From: WHSW01 sp963821345 | Lineage (GTDB): Bacteria > Actinomycetota > Thermoleophilia > Solirubrobacterales > 70-9 | Assembly (NCBI GenBank): GCA_963821345.1 | Contig: CAWGDM010000003.1 | Location: 1 to 64,000, forward strand | DNA: 64,000 nucleotides | Direction: 5' to 3' | In this document: positions 1 to 10,365 of the stretch, one piece after another | Numbering within the stretch: the first letter of the stretch is position 1 | How the letters are laid out: every line of letters begins with the position of its first letter | The notes under the pieces: model-generated | Database searches by the model: none | What the model saw: the letters and a program-made list of their open reading frames with translations, nothing else | What the model was told of the DNA's origin: nothing | Made by a program: the position numbers and the translations under genes

Positions 1-180
1 GTGAACTGGCTGCACCCGGCGTAATGCAGCCGGGCCTCGGCTACAATTCGACGGCCGCCATCATTCGGAAGCACAATGGTCTTCGGATCGTTAGTGCGGT
101 GGATCGCCATCGAGCGCCGGACCTCGACTTACGGGACCGCGGCTACCTGATCAGGGATCAATCAACGAGAGTCGCTCAAA

Positions 181-1411
181 ATGCCACCGACGCTACTGGC
201 GAAAGCTCGCGAGAAAGGCATCGAAGAGTCCCTGCAACTGGGCCGCGATGCCGTCCACGCCACGATCCGGCGGTTTTCGCGCGATGGAGACGATGTCTCC
301 ATCTTTCTTTCACCGCCGATGAACAACAGTGGTGCTCCACACGTCCTCATGGACGTGGTCGAGGAATTCGCAGGGAGACCTGGCACCGTGCGGCTCCTAT
401 CTGCCGTCATCCCCCCGGAGCTGCGCGAACGGGCCCACGCGTGCGGTGTCAGGGTCGAGCGTGCCGCGGCCGTCATGGGCCCGACTCTCGTCGGTTTGCA
501 GCTCGCTCTGCGCAAGGACGACTTCGTTCTCATGAACACCGTCGCGATCTCGAGGAGCTATCTGGATTTCGCCCTCGACTCGCTGGAGAGAGGCAAGCTT
601 GCCCACGCCTACTGGTACATCCACGAGGACGTCCACCAGCTACCGGTGCGGCGCCGTTTTTACTCGGCGCGAGACCCAATTCGCGTTCGCCGACTGATGC
701 CCCAGAGGCGGTTGACGATCTTGGTCCCATCTCACAACGTCAAGGCGCAATACGACGCGTTGTTCAACGCTGACACGACTCGGCTATTGCCTCACAGGAT
801 GTCCATCGGTGCCAGCTAAACAACAGACGACCGGCGCGTGCCTACGAGAGTGTGAGGTTTCTTCTTTCGGGAAGCCGACAGATGGACGGAAGGGTCACAT
901 GGTGGCTTTGGCGGCTTTTCATGAGTTCATGAAGTCGTACTACGAAATCAACCTAAACTTACCGACAGTTTACAGTGACGCTGGTCGGGATGACAGACGA
1001 CTCATTGGGGAGCAGATTCGTCCGATCGGCTCGTCCACGCTGGGAGATCGACTGCAGGCGCGGCCCAGTGTCGCGTACGAGAGGGCTCTCGAGTTCACAC
1101 GGGATTGCAATGCCGTGATTTGTTGTTCGTTCAATGAGGCTCTCCCTGTGTATGTGAGTGAGGGTATGGCCATGGGCCATATCGTGCTGAGGAACGACGC
1201 CGGCGGGATGGAGGAGCAACTCGACGAGGGCGTGAACGGCTTTCGGATCGATAGTCACGATGTCAGGCAGTTCGCTGGAGTGCTCGAGATAGTCCTGAAC
1301 AGGCAAGCGACCCCCGATGCACGACTTCAGGCCATGGGAAGGGCCTCGCAGGACATGGTCGCTGCCTTGCGGGTCGCCTCCTACGCGGAAGCCCTGGAAC
1401 GGGCCCGGTGA
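181..1411 (+). CDS. Glycosyltransferase family 4 (frameshifted composite)
   Basis: A GT-B retaining glycosyltransferase, probably transferring a sugar from an NDP-sugar during surface glycan assembly in the cytosol. The N-terminal half (from ATG 181, frame 1) carries the early acceptor-domain signature SPPMNNSGAPHVLMD; the C-terminal half (frame 2, after about 809) carries KPTDGRKGH, typical of the domain start, and the donor-site segment EALPVYVSEGMAMG followed by NDAGGMEE. The halves join if one G of the GG at 808-809 is removed (SIVPAKQ), so one extra base splits a normal ~410-residue protein. The stop overlaps the next start as GTGA. Base composition is less GC-rich than later genes. Family is clear, sugar specificity is not. 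Confidence 0.8.
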
Positions 1412-3059
1412 GCCGACGGGTTACAACTGAACCGGCCCCGCCTGCGCGTAACGGCAAGCCGCCGGCGATCCAACCTTCTGACAGGGACGGCGAGAGAAGC
1501 CCGCCCAGCGGCGCTGGGCACGCCCCAATCGAAGAGGAGGTCCTGGACCCGCGGGAGGTTCGGCAGCGCGCGGTAGCGGGTGCGGCGGTCGTCGTGCTGC
1601 GGGGAGTCGGGGTTCGGATCTTGGGCGTCCTCGGCATTTTCGTGTTGGCGCGGCTGCTGACGCCGCATGACTTTGGGGTCGTTGCAGTCGGAATGACCTT
1701 CCTGACGTTTGCGAGCTTCGCGGCCGAGGGGGGTATCGGGGCGGCGTTGATTCGGGGGGCCCACGTTCCGACCCGAGCTGATCTAAAGGCGGTCCTTGCC
1801 TTTCAGCTGGGGCTCAACACCGCGCTCGCAGTAGGTGTCGGCGTGATCCTGTTTCCGTTCGGGGAGTGGGGACAAATAACGGCACTCATGCTGATGGCCC
1901 TCCCGCTGATGGCATTTCGCGTGCCAGCTGTCATTTTGGCGGAGCGGCAGCTCAATTACAGGCCGATCGCAGGTGCCGAAATCTTCGAAACGGCATGTTA
2001 TTTCGGATGGGCGATAGTTACGGTGACTGCAGGCTGGGAGTCTGGGGCCTTGCCAGTGCGAATGTCGTTCGCGCCTTGGTGGGCAGCAGCGTACTCCTAT
2101 TCTTGATCCCGCCTGCTCGGTTGATCCCGTCTCCGTCGTGGGCAAGGATACGCCCCATTCTGGGGTTCGGACTCCGTTTTCAGGCCTCGGGCTTCGCGGA
2201 TCTCGTTCGTGACCAGGGGATCTATGTCATTGTCGGCGCAGTGGCGGGGGTTTCCGCGCTGGGATATGGAGCGTCGCCCATCGGATCCTCCAGATTCCGC
2301 TTCTTCCTTTTCATGTCGATGTGGCGTGTCTCGTTTCCGGGCATGTCGCGACTGGTTGAAGCGGGCGAGACCGTCGGCCCTACGATCGAACGGGTGGTAG
2401 CGGTCGCCGCAGTCGCTTGTGGCTTTATTCTCGCTCCGCTTGTCGCCGCCACGCCCGCCTGGGTGCCGGCTCTTCTGGGTCACCAATGGCAGGACGTGGT
2501 TGCGGTGATACCCCCGGCCAGTCTTCACCTCATGGTCATGGGACCTATTTCGGTTGCTCTGGTTGGCTATCTCTGGGCGATCGGCGAGGCTACCGCCGTA
2601 CTTCGTGCAACGCTCGCGGGGATTCCTTTGATGGTGGTTGTCTTGGTTCCTCTTTTGCTGGTGATTGGTGTGCCCGCGGTCGGCTTCGGGTGGATGGCCT
2701 CGGGAGTCGGGGAAGCGACGGTGTTGATCCTGTATGCCCGGAAGCATGCTGAGTTCAAGATCAAGTCTCGCCTCCTCCCGCCAACCATTCTTGCTGGGCT
2801 CGGGGCGTCGATGGGCTGGCCCGTCGCCTCGGCGATTGGCGCGACGGTGCTTGGAGGGTTGGTAGGAGGACTGCTCGCGTCGGCTGTCTATCTCGTGGGC
2901 TTGTGGCTATGGCATAGGAGCTATCTCTTCGACAGCGTTCGTCTATCCATGCGCGGTCTCCGTGCAGCGCTGAAGGGCCCCGGCGTTAACGTAGTCTCAC
3001 AGGCTCACTTCGCCCGGACGGGGCGGCGGCGTCTCAGGTCGCCTCAGCCGCGTTCGTAA
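1408..3059 (+). CDS. Wzx-like polysaccharide flippase (frameshifted composite)
   Basis: A MOP-superfamily oligosaccharide flippase expected to move lipid-linked repeat units across the membrane. After a soluble N-terminus the protein has family features: GVLGIFVLARLLTPHDFG in the first helices, then many hydrophobic helices. Three indels break it. A G is missing at 2036-2039 (restoring it gives AGWGVWGLAS). A T is missing near 2267 and a C is extra near 2306; between those two the correct frame reads YWSVAHRILQIPLL, exactly what the family shows there. The compensating pair argues for sequence errors, not decay. The true C-terminus is uncertain because it overlaps the convergent GT2 gene. Confidence 0.78.
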
Positions 3060-4005
3060 CATCTCCCGGGCTAGCAGAGTGCGAACGAAGTACATGGCCG
3101 CGCGAACTTCGACATCATCGCCCGCCTCGTCGAGGATCATCTGCGTGGCGTTGTCGGTGCGCCGCGAAGAACTCCGGTGTTCGGAATCGTGACGGACGTG
3201 GGAACTGACGAACATGCCACCACATGTAGCGCTTCAGTTTCAACCGCAGCTGTTGCCGATATTCGTCCGGCTCGAGAGTCCCTGGGCCATAGCGAAGGTG
3301 AAACCAGATGAATTCCGGTTCATAGATCTGCGTGTTAACGGCCCAGTCGAAGACCCTCCCGGCCTGGCTCCGCTGGAACGTGAGCACTTGATGGACAAAG
3401 CCGAGGTCGGACCTGCTGAGCGTCCACAACGCAGCCTCGTTATCGGCAGACCAGAGCCGAGTGTCGAAGAACGACTGGCGCTCCCGCACGAGGTCAGATC
3501 GAAAGAGGTGAGCCGTCGGCCCACCGAGAATCACGGGCCCGCCGAGGAGAAACTGGCGAATGATGTCCTTACCCGGCGCGACGCTCTGCCAGTACGGTAG
3601 CCCCACAAGATCGACTAAATAATCCGCAAGGCGATACCCGATCACCAGCCCGATGGTCTCGGACTCTGTGGCAGCAGCCACCATTCGGCTAAGACACTCG
3701 GGAAAGATCCAGTCGTCGGCGCTCACCACTTTGCAAAAGTCGCTCGCGGAGTTAATTGCTCGAAACGCGCGATTATGATTCTCATTCGAGTTGACATGCT
3801 CTTCGAACCGAACGTGTCTGATCCGCGAGTCGGTGGCCGCGAACCTTGCAGCGATGGCGGGCGTCTCATCGGTACTGGCATTGTCGATGATCGCGTAGTC
3901 CCAGTTCGTATACGTCTGGTTGAGTACGCTGGTAACGCACTCAGCGAGGTATTCGGCGTCGTTGAAAACCGGGGTGACGACGCTGACGAGCGGCTCGTCA
4001 GTCAT
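2997..4005 (-). CDS. Glycosyltransferase family 2 (frameshift near C-terminus)
   Basis: A GT-A fold inverting glycosyltransferase. It starts at 4005 with the classic nucleotide-binding strand VSVVTPVFNDAEYL, has the DNASTDET loop at about residue 41, and has a divalent-metal region VVSADDW near residue 95. The main frame runs to 3115. An alternative frame from about 3155 to 2997 supplies a convincing tail (EVRAAMYFVRTLLAREMLR), so a single indel near 3155 is likely. The gene converges on the flippase and is divergent from the FkbM gene, with 144 bp between the two starts. The acceptor sugar cannot be told. Confidence 0.82.
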
Positions 4006-4149
4006 TTGAGTACGTGTCGCGGGCGCGGCGTCAAGCGAGGCCCACTCTACAAGACACGCTCGATGAGCATCGCGTGTTGAAGACTGGCCCGCACACCGAA
4101 GTCGATCGTTTTCGGCCGCCCCACACGCAGCATCGTGAGATACTGAGTT

Positions 4150-4956
4150 GTGTTGGCCTCAATACCAGCAGAAGTCCGACGGCGCGCTCGGTGGTTCGTC
4201 AGGCTCGTCCGAGACGGCGTTTCTCTGGACCGCAGCCGAGAGCTCGATCGCCTCGCGGGCATGCCACGTAGGACGCCAACCAGCACGACCCTCATGGGGT
4301 TTCCCATGTCCTTGGTGGATGCTGCTTCGTTCCTGTCGCAGTACAACGACATCTACCGCCACGGGGCATACGAAGCGCAGTTCGATGTAGCAGTACCGCG
4401 GATCCTCGATTGCGGCGCAAACATCGGCATGTCTGTTCTGTATTGGAAGTCGATCGCTCCCGATGCCGCAATAACGGCATTTGAGGCCGATCCCGAGATC
4501 GCCGGCATCCTCGCTCGGAACCTGAGTGCGGCGGGATCCGCGAACGGGGTCGAGATCGTCCAGGCCGCGGTTTGCGCGCGGCGCGGAACGGTGGAGTTCG
4601 CGCCCGACGGCGGTGATGCCGGGCACATCGGCCCCGGAGGGTTGGTGGTGCCCGCTGTGCGGCTTCGCGACTGCCTAACGGAAAAGATCGACCTGCTCAA
4701 GCTGGACATCGAGGGCGCGGAGATCGACGTCGTGCTCGACTGCGCGGACGTTCTCCACAATGTCGAGCGGATCGTGCTCGAGTACCACTCGCTCGCCGAC
4801 CAGGAGCGGCGGCTCGGGACGATGCTCGGCACTCTGGAAGCCAGCGGGTTTCGCCTTATCGTGAAGACGGAGCATGCGCCGTCGCGGCCGCTACTCGCGA
4901 TTTCCAACCACAGGGATCTGGAAAATCGACTCAACGTCTACGCCATCAGGGCGTGA
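4150..4956 (+). CDS. FkbM-family SAM methyltransferase
   Basis: A class I SAM-dependent methyltransferase of the FkbM type, a family that O-methylates sugars or polyketides. The SAM-binding motif I reads ILDCGANIGMSVLYW (about residues 86-100), followed by the acidic motif II AFEADPE and the FkbM hallmark LLKLDIEGAEIDVV near residue 180. The 268 residues match the family. The start chosen is GTG 4150; no strong ribosome site precedes it, and an internal start near 4261 is possible. Its 3' end overlaps the reading frame of the convergent two-repeat protein. Its place in the glycan locus suggests methylation of a sugar residue. Confidence 0.85.
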   Translation: MLASIPAEVRRRARWFVRLVRDGVSLDRSRELDRLAGMPRRTPTSTTLMGFPMSLVDAASFLSQYNDIYRHGAYEAQFDVAVPRILDCGANIGMSVLYWKSIAPDAAITAFEADPEIAGILARNLSAAGSANGVEIVQAAVCARRGTVEFAPDGGDAGHIGPGGLVVPAVRLRDCLTEKIDLLKLDIEGAEIDVVLDCADVLHNVERIVLEYHSLADQERRLGTMLGTLEASGFRLIVKTEHAPSRPLLAISNHRDLENRLNVYAIRA

Positions 4957-6085
4957 GCGCCGGTGCTCCATCCACTCGTACTTCAGGCCGACGGTCTGGC
5001 CGCGTGCATGCACACGGGCAAACTGCGGTGGCTCGATTCCGCGCCCGCTCTCGGTGTGAGGTCGACTTCCGTTTCCAGTTGAGTTGTCGACCCGCTCGAG
5101 CCAGATCTCGCGCCAATATGAGTAGATGCCCCGCGGGCAGAAGCGGTGGTAGTCCGCTGCGCAGACCACCCCCTCGAGGATGATGCAGTCCGACTTGATC
5201 TCGATCAGCTTCCCGGTGTGCTCGTCCACCAGTCGTTCACCCGTCCGAGGACGCGCGCTGTGCGGCCACAGTAGGTCGCCATCTCGCCGTCGAAGTACAG
5301 ACCGCGGTTTCTGTTCTCCCGGTCGAGCGTCGCCTCGATCTCATCCTTGCTCTTGATCCGCACCAGCTCGCCGGGACGCAGGTCGAGCCTCGCTACGGGC
5401 GTGCTCCCCTTTGCAACGGGATGCGGGCCGCGGACGAAGGGATACGGCCATCCGTCGGCGATCCGCAGGACGCGCGGGAGATGCCGGCGGGAGAACGACT
5501 GCCAGAGATTGAACAGCTCGACGAGGAGCCCGCGGAGGATCTTCCGGAGGCTCCAGTTGCGCACATCTCGCACGTACTGGTCGACCTCTCTAAATCGCAA
5601 TGGCGTCGACGCCCGGGGAATCTCCGTCGCTTGGCAGCGGTAAAGCGAGCCGTCCTCGGACGCCTCGTGGTCGCGGCCAGCAGGGTCTCGCGGAGCGGCG
5701 AGTGGTCGCCGGTCGGCACCTGCGCCGACTCGGTCCCGTCCTCGACTCGCTCCAGCCAGGCCTCCTTCCAGAACAGCAGGCAGGCGGCCTGGCAGCCGCC
5801 GTGAGCGCCACCGTCGCACCGTATGCCAGCGAGGTGGACGGCGTGGTGCATCCGTCGAACGAGGCCGTCGCCGGCGCAGGTCTTGTCGGCTCGCGTCGAG
5901 ACGCGGAAGGTGCGGCCGCAGTACTGCAGCATCTCGGGCATGAACGGCATCCCGTCGAGCGAGCCGTCCGGGTCGAGCGTGGGCGCGATCTCGATCGCTG
6001 AGCGGACGCGGACCAGCTCGCCGGGCCGTAGACCGAGCGCGTGTCGCCGGGAGGGAGACGGCTGCTTGACTGCGGAAGCCGGCAT
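4891..6085 (-). CDS. Two-repeat LRPGELVR protein of unknown function (frameshifted composite)
   Basis: I recognise a recurring but unnamed protein type. Two copies of one ~90-residue module are visible. Copy 1 (from ATG 6085) reads LRPGELVRVRSAIEI, MPEMLQYCGRTFRV, then HLAGIRCDGGAHGGCQA and FWKEAWLERV. Copy 2 reads LRPGELVRIKSKDEI, YFDGEMATYCGRTARV, then ILEGVVCAADYHRFCPR and YWREIWLERV. A linker with RCQATEIPRAS and QYVRDVRNWSLRKI lies between. Two indels (near 5680 and 5222) spread the protein over three frames. Paired Cys/His residues near the end of each copy could bind metal. The module boundary motif resembles an SH3-like start. The true C-terminus probably lies before 4957. Confidence 0.6.
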
Positions 6086-6178
6086 GCGATGGTGTTCGAC
6101 CCCGTTGATTAACGGACCGGCCGTCCACGAACTTGCGCCTGACGCTCGTTGCCGCGCGGGGCCTGCCCCGCCACGGCG

Positions 6179-7375
6179 TCATGCGGCAGGGGCCGGCATT
6201 CCGAGCGGGCGCGCCTCCGGAGCGTGCCACTCCCGCGGCCGTGCCCGTGCTGCGGCCCCGAGCAGAATCCAGAGCCCGATCTCACGTCGGAACCCGAGGA
6301 CTCGTGGGCCTGGCGGCAGGTGCGGCGCCAGCTCCTTCAGGTCGGCGAGGCGCAGGTCGGTGACCAGCATCGAACCGCCGGGGAGGAGTGCGGCGACGGC
6401 ATCGATCAGCTCCGGCATCGGCCGAGCGTCGAAGCTGATCGGGCGCCCGCCACGAACCAAATCAAGGCTGGAGTCTCCGCCGGCGAACTCGTGTCCGTGC
6501 TCAAGGTTGACGACGCGCACCGCGGTGCCCGGATCGCTCGCCAACACCTCGTCGATGTCGAGGCGGATGTCGCCGAGCACGCACCGGCCCCCGCCGGCGA
6601 TCCGGCGCGCCGCATGAACGACGATCGACTCGCGCAGCCAGCGATAGCGCCATCGGTGTGGCCTCAGCATTCCCGCGCCGCGCCGCGGGCGCGACGGCGC
6701 GTCGATGGTCCCGCAGGTGGCGCGCAGCGGTACCGCCTCGGGGTACTTTGCGGCCACCGCCTCGTAGGCGACGTCGAGCCGGTCGAGGTTGACTGTGGCG
6801 CTGTTGTGGGTCAGGGGAATGTCGGTCGCGCAGAGTCGCAGGCCGAGCGACCTGAGCCGGAGTCCGTACTCGATCGCGTAGGCGTGCCAGGCCAGCTCGG
6901 CGGCCTCGGAGAGTGGCTCGCGCCGGACCAAGGCGCGTGGAGCCATGAACATGACCTCGTCGAGGCTGGTGACGTCGCTCGGCCGGTCGACGTGCTCGCC
7001 CGGAAGGGTGGCGCGGTCGCGGATCCGGCCCACCACCTTCCCCGACGCGTCCATTCCGACCGCGCCCAACATCCCGATCCCGGGGTCATCCGCGAGCGCG
7101 CCGGCGGCCGTCTCTAGTGCGCTCAGCGAGTGCAGGTAGACGTCCTGGTGGACGAATGCAACGTACTCGTGACGGGCCAGGGACGCACCGTGATTGAGCG
7201 CCGCTCCCGCGGTCGCGAAGGAGCCGTCGACGTTGTCGATCGGGAGGTACTCGACCGTCGCCTCGTCGCGATGCTCGGAGATCGAGCGATCAAGGCAGGC
7301 GCGCCGGACCTCCGGGTCGTTGAAGACGCAGATGATCGAGACCGGAAGGCGGCGGGCGGCCATTCCGACCGTCAC
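6179..7375 (-). CDS. GT2-type glycosyltransferase with extra C-terminal domain
   Basis: The N-terminal ~220 residues form a GT-A domain of the StrF-like subtype: VSIICVFNDPEVRRACL at the start, then GASLARHEYVAFVHQDVYL, where HQDV replaces the usual DXD, and an HNS motif after the acceptor region. The C-terminal ~170 residues (with ALLPGGSMLVTDLRLADL) look like a separate alpha/beta domain, possibly a degenerate methyltransferase; I do not recognise it. Start GTG 7375 or ATG 7363. It lies 4 bp after the epimerase stop in the minus-strand operon that begins with the Gfo/Idh/MocA gene. Sugar specificity unknown. Confidence 0.75.
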   Translation of the reverse strand: MTVGMAARRLPVSIICVFNDPEVRRACLDRSISEHRDEATVEYLPIDNVDGSFATAGAALNHGASLARHEYVAFVHQDVYLHSLSALETAAGALADDPGIGMLGAVGMDASGKVVGRIRDRATLPGEHVDRPSDVTSLDEVMFMAPRALVRREPLSEAAELAWHAYAIEYGLRLRSLGLRLCATDIPLTHNSATVNLDRLDVAYEAVAAKYPEAVPLRATCGTIDAPSRPRRGAGMLRPHRWRYRWLRESIVVHAARRIAGGGRCVLGDIRLDIDEVLASDPGTAVRVVNLEHGHEFAGGDSSLDLVRGGRPISFDARPMPELIDAVAALLPGGSMLVTDLRLADLKELAPHLPPGPRVLGFRREIGLWILLGAAARARPREWHAPEARPLGMPAPAA

Positions 7376-7379
7376 TCCG

Positions 7380-8420
7380 TCAGCGCGCGCCCACCGGCTG
7401 CCGCCAGCGCAGGCCCTCGTCGAGCCGGCCCGCCGCCTGCAGCTCGCTGACGCGGTTGATCCTCAGATACCGCGTCCCGGTGAACTCCTCAAAGGTGAGC
7501 CCGTTGCGCTGATACGCGTCGGACAGCTCCTCCACGCCCCGGCGCACGGTCCAGTTGGGCGCGCACCCGGGCAGCACCCGCGCGATCTTGGAGCAGTCGA
7601 CCTGGTAGGAGCGCTTGTCCGGCCCGCCACCGTCTGCAAACGAAGCGTGCGCGCCGGGGACGGCTTTCTCGACGATCTCTGCGACGTCGCGGATCCGGTA
7701 GTTCTCGGCACTCGCGCCGACGTTGAACGCCTCGTCGTGGACCAGCTCGCGCGGTGCCTCGAGCACAGCGAGGAAGGCGCTGGCGATGTCATCGACGTGG
7801 ACCAGCGGTCGCCACGGGGTACCGTCGCTCTGGATCAAGACCTCGCCAGTGGTGTGCGCGTATCCGACCAGGTTGTTGACGACGACGTCTACCCGCAGCC
7901 GGGGTGAAACTCCGTAGGCCGTCGCGTTGCGCAGGTAGGTCGGGCTGAACGAGCTGTCGGCCAGCGCGGCGATGTCGCGCTCGGCGAGCACCTTCGACTG
8001 TCCGTACGGGGTCACCGGGGCGAACTCCGCACCCTCGTCCAGCATCTCGTCGCCGGCCTTGCCGTAGAGGCTGCACGAGGATGAGAAGAGGAACCGCGAG
8101 ACCCCCGCCTCCTTGGCCTTCTCGGCGACCCGCACGGACGCGAGATGGTTGATCTCATACGTCCCCTGCGGGTTGAGGTTGCCGACCGGGTCGTTGCAGA
8201 CGGCGGCGAGGTGGACGACCGCATCGAAGCCCACGAGGTCCTCGCTCTCGATGTCGCGGACATCCATCCGTGTGCCGGCGACCTCGGGCACGTCGGGGCC
8301 GAAGGTGCAGGTAGCGAACAGGTCCGAATCGATGCCGAAGATCTCATGGCCGGCCTGCTCGAACCTGGGCACCAGCACCGAGCCGATGTAGCCGTTGTGA
8401 CCGGTGACGAGAACGCGCAC
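7380..8420 (-). CDS. NAD-dependent nucleotide-sugar epimerase/dehydratase
   Basis: An extended short-chain dehydrogenase acting on an NDP-sugar in the cytosol. It opens with VRVLVTGHNGYIGSVL (Rossmann GxxGxxG) and has HLAAVCNDP, the catalytic serine region LFSSSCSLYG, the YGQSK catalytic Tyr-Lys (YxxxK) and RNATAYGVSPRLR. Start GTG 8420 is set by GGAGG five bases upstream; the open frame runs further to 9263, but that part is a shadow of the glycosyltransferase. 346 residues, normal for the family. Paralogous to the epimerase at 26882-28016, sharing the SSCSLY and NDP motifs. Exact sugar not assignable. Confidence 0.87.
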   Translation of the reverse strand: MRVLVTGHNGYIGSVLVPRFEQAGHEIFGIDSDLFATCTFGPDVPEVAGTRMDVRDIESEDLVGFDAVVHLAAVCNDPVGNLNPQGTYEINHLASVRVAEKAKEAGVSRFLFSSSCSLYGKAGDEMLDEGAEFAPVTPYGQSKVLAERDIAALADSSFSPTYLRNATAYGVSPRLRVDVVVNNLVGYAHTTGEVLIQSDGTPWRPLVHVDDIASAFLAVLEAPRELVHDEAFNVGASAENYRIRDVAEIVEKAVPGAHASFADGGGPDKRSYQVDCSKIARVLPGCAPNWTVRRGVEELSDAYQRNGLTFEEFTGTRYLRINRVSELQAAGRLDEGLRWRQPVGAR

Positions 8421-8467
8421 TGGAACCTCCTCGGGATGTCCGGGCCCGCAGCCGCGCGGCCGGAGAG

Positions 8468-9510
8468 TTACCTCGTGATCAAGTAACGCTCGGGCTCCGT
8501 CGGCTCTTGCACGGGACCGGTTCCCGACGCGGCGTTGCCGGTGACGAACGGCGGCTCGACCGCAAGGGTCCTCACAGCACCCGTCGCGCCGGCGAGCAGG
8601 TCGTCGAGCGTCAGATCGTCCGCCTCGACCGAGACCGAGAGGCCGCGGTCGCCGAGCTCGGTGGCGATCTGGGTCTGGTGGTCGTCGACGTGCTCGCCGA
8701 GGACGTGGCGTCGCGGCACGAGCACCGGGCACTTGCCGGCCTCGAGTGCGGCGAGCGCGGCACCGACCCCGGCGTGGGCGACGACGACGTCTGCCTCGCG
8801 CATCGCCTCGCTGAGGTCGCGCTCGGGGATCGCGCAGTGGCCGTCGATCCCGAGACCGCCGATGTCGGTGTCGCCGGTTTGCCACAGCACCTCCGCTTCG
8901 GGCGGGAGGATCGACTGCAGGCGCCGCATCAGCCGGGTGAAGCCGTATCCGCGGTAGGTGCCCAGCGTGACCACGACGCGGCGCCAGCGCGCCGGGTTGG
9001 CACTCCGGTTCGGCGACCGGCGCGAACGAGTCGAAGACGGAGCCCCGGTGATGCCATCCGCTGCGGGCCCAGCTCGGGTACTGCGCGTAGCGCCACACAC
9101 CGGGGATGCGGCCGATCACGCGGCCCGTCACCGACGGCCCTTCGCTGCGGGCGGCGCTCTCGATGTAGTGGCATTCGCGCCCCCGGGCGCGCGCGAGCCC
9201 GAAGAAGGGCAGCGCCATCGAGGACCCGGTGCTGACCACCGTCTCGATGCTCGCGGTCGGCAAGGATGCGCTGCGCAGCCGGCAGGTTGCGCAACAGGTT
9301 GACCGGGTCGCGGCCGCCGACGAAGTGCACGAAGTCGACGGTCTCGCCCGCGAGCAGCGAGCGGCTCTGGGGCGTGTCGAAGGTGGCCCACCGATACGGA
9401 CCCTCGATCCCGACGAGGCGCCGGTGCAGCCGGTGCAGCTGCTTCAGGTGCCCCCCGGTCGATGCGACCAGCAGCGTGCTCAGATGGAGCTCACCCCAGT
9501 GCTCGGCCAC
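8468..9510 (-). CDS. Alg14/Alg13-type (PssD/PssE-like) glycosyltransferase, frameshifted composite
   Basis: A single-chain GT28-like enzyme combining the membrane-associated Alg14/PssD half with the catalytic Alg13/PssE half. The N-terminal half reads LLVASTGGHLKQLHRL (GGH motif), then in a second frame ETVVSTGSSMALPFFGLA and SWARSGWHHRGSVFDSF. A third frame gives VVVTLGTYRGYGFTRL and the donor-binding VVAHAGVGAALAALEAGKC, then VPRRHVLGEHVDDHQ. Indels near 9245 and 9010 explain the three frames. Such enzymes often add the second sugar onto undecaprenyl-PP-sugar. The start is unsure: GTG 9510 reads in the same frame as the end of the upstream gene, and a start near 9483 is possible. Confidence 0.75.
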
Positions 9511-10365
9511 CAGCTCGCGGGTGCTCTCGATGTTGCGCCCGGCTCGAGGCCCCGAAGACGATCGATTCGACGTTCGGCTGGGCGCAGACCCATTCGAGCG
9601 CCTCCCGCGCCGGGATCGCCCCGGAGGCGAAGACCGACATCGCGACCGCGCGGAACCGGCGCTCCTGCAGGGCCACGCGGTAGGCGGCGGCGCCGCCGCA
9701 CATCCGAAAGCCGATCTTGTTGATGTTCGAGCACACGATCGGGTTCTCGATTCCCTGTCGCTCGAGCACCGGCAGCAACGCCGGCAGGTTCATCGTGATG
9801 AAGGCCGGCTCGGCGTCGTAGCGCTCGCGGACGTGCGCGGCAAAGATGCCAAAGGCGTGCTCGAAACCGAGGCCCAGGAGCAGGTCGACGACGACGTTCT
9901 GCAGGAAGACGACCGGGGTCCGCAGGCCGTCGAACATCTTCATCTCGGCGTCGATGAGCAGCGTGGTGAGGCCCTCGATGTCCCGCTTGGCGATCGAGGT
10001 CCCGCCGCGGATGGTGGCGTCGAGCAGCCCCTCGTCCGGCAGAAAGCGCCGCACCGCGCCGAGCATGCCGTTCTCGGTGATCGCGTTCGCGTACTTGTGC
10101 GCGTAGGGCATGCAGGGATAGAAGGAGAAGTCGCGTAGCGCTCCGGGTGGGCGCGCACGTGGTCGCACACCGCGCCGATGCGGTCGTGGGTGGTGCACAT
10201 GAAGCTGCGGATCCCCACGTCGTAGGCCGAGTCGAGAACGTCGACGACGGCGTCGAGCGACTGGAAGCGCATCGCCTGCGCGCGCGCCCGCTCCTCGGAC
10301 ATGTGGTTGACGCCGAAGAACTGGTTGTCGCCGAACAGCAGCCTGTCCATCTGCGCCTTCGCCAC
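9491..10365 (-). CDS. Aldo/keto reductase-like TIM-barrel protein (frameshifted composite)
   Basis: An uncharacterised protein type seen in polysaccharide loci. The N-terminus reads LLFGDNQFFGVNHMSEE, then VLDSAYDVGIRSFMCTTHDR. After an indel near 10135 the frame of the longer ORF continues with FSFYPCMPYAHKYANAI, GLTTLLIDAEMKMF and the C-terminal VESIVFGASSRA, then NIESTREL in another frame. That last segment resembles the cofactor-binding end of aldo/keto reductases, so a TIM-barrel oxidoreductase is a reasonable guess, but no catalytic tetrad was identified. Start GTG 10365 or ATG 10350. A further indel near 9545 makes its 3' border with the glycosyltransferase unclear. Confidence 0.6.

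Noticed and set aside
24..773. 249-codon frame at the left edge
   Set aside because: Overlaps the GT4 N-terminus in another frame; Arg-rich translation without features. The bases 1-24 (VNWLHPA then stop) may be the tail of an upstream gene but are too short to call.
7380..9263. 627-residue fusion of a glycosyltransferase fragment with an epimerase
   Set aside because: The epimerase has its own GTG with GGAGG at 8420, and the upstream part of the frame reads out of phase with the glycosyltransferase for most of its length; an indel artefact.
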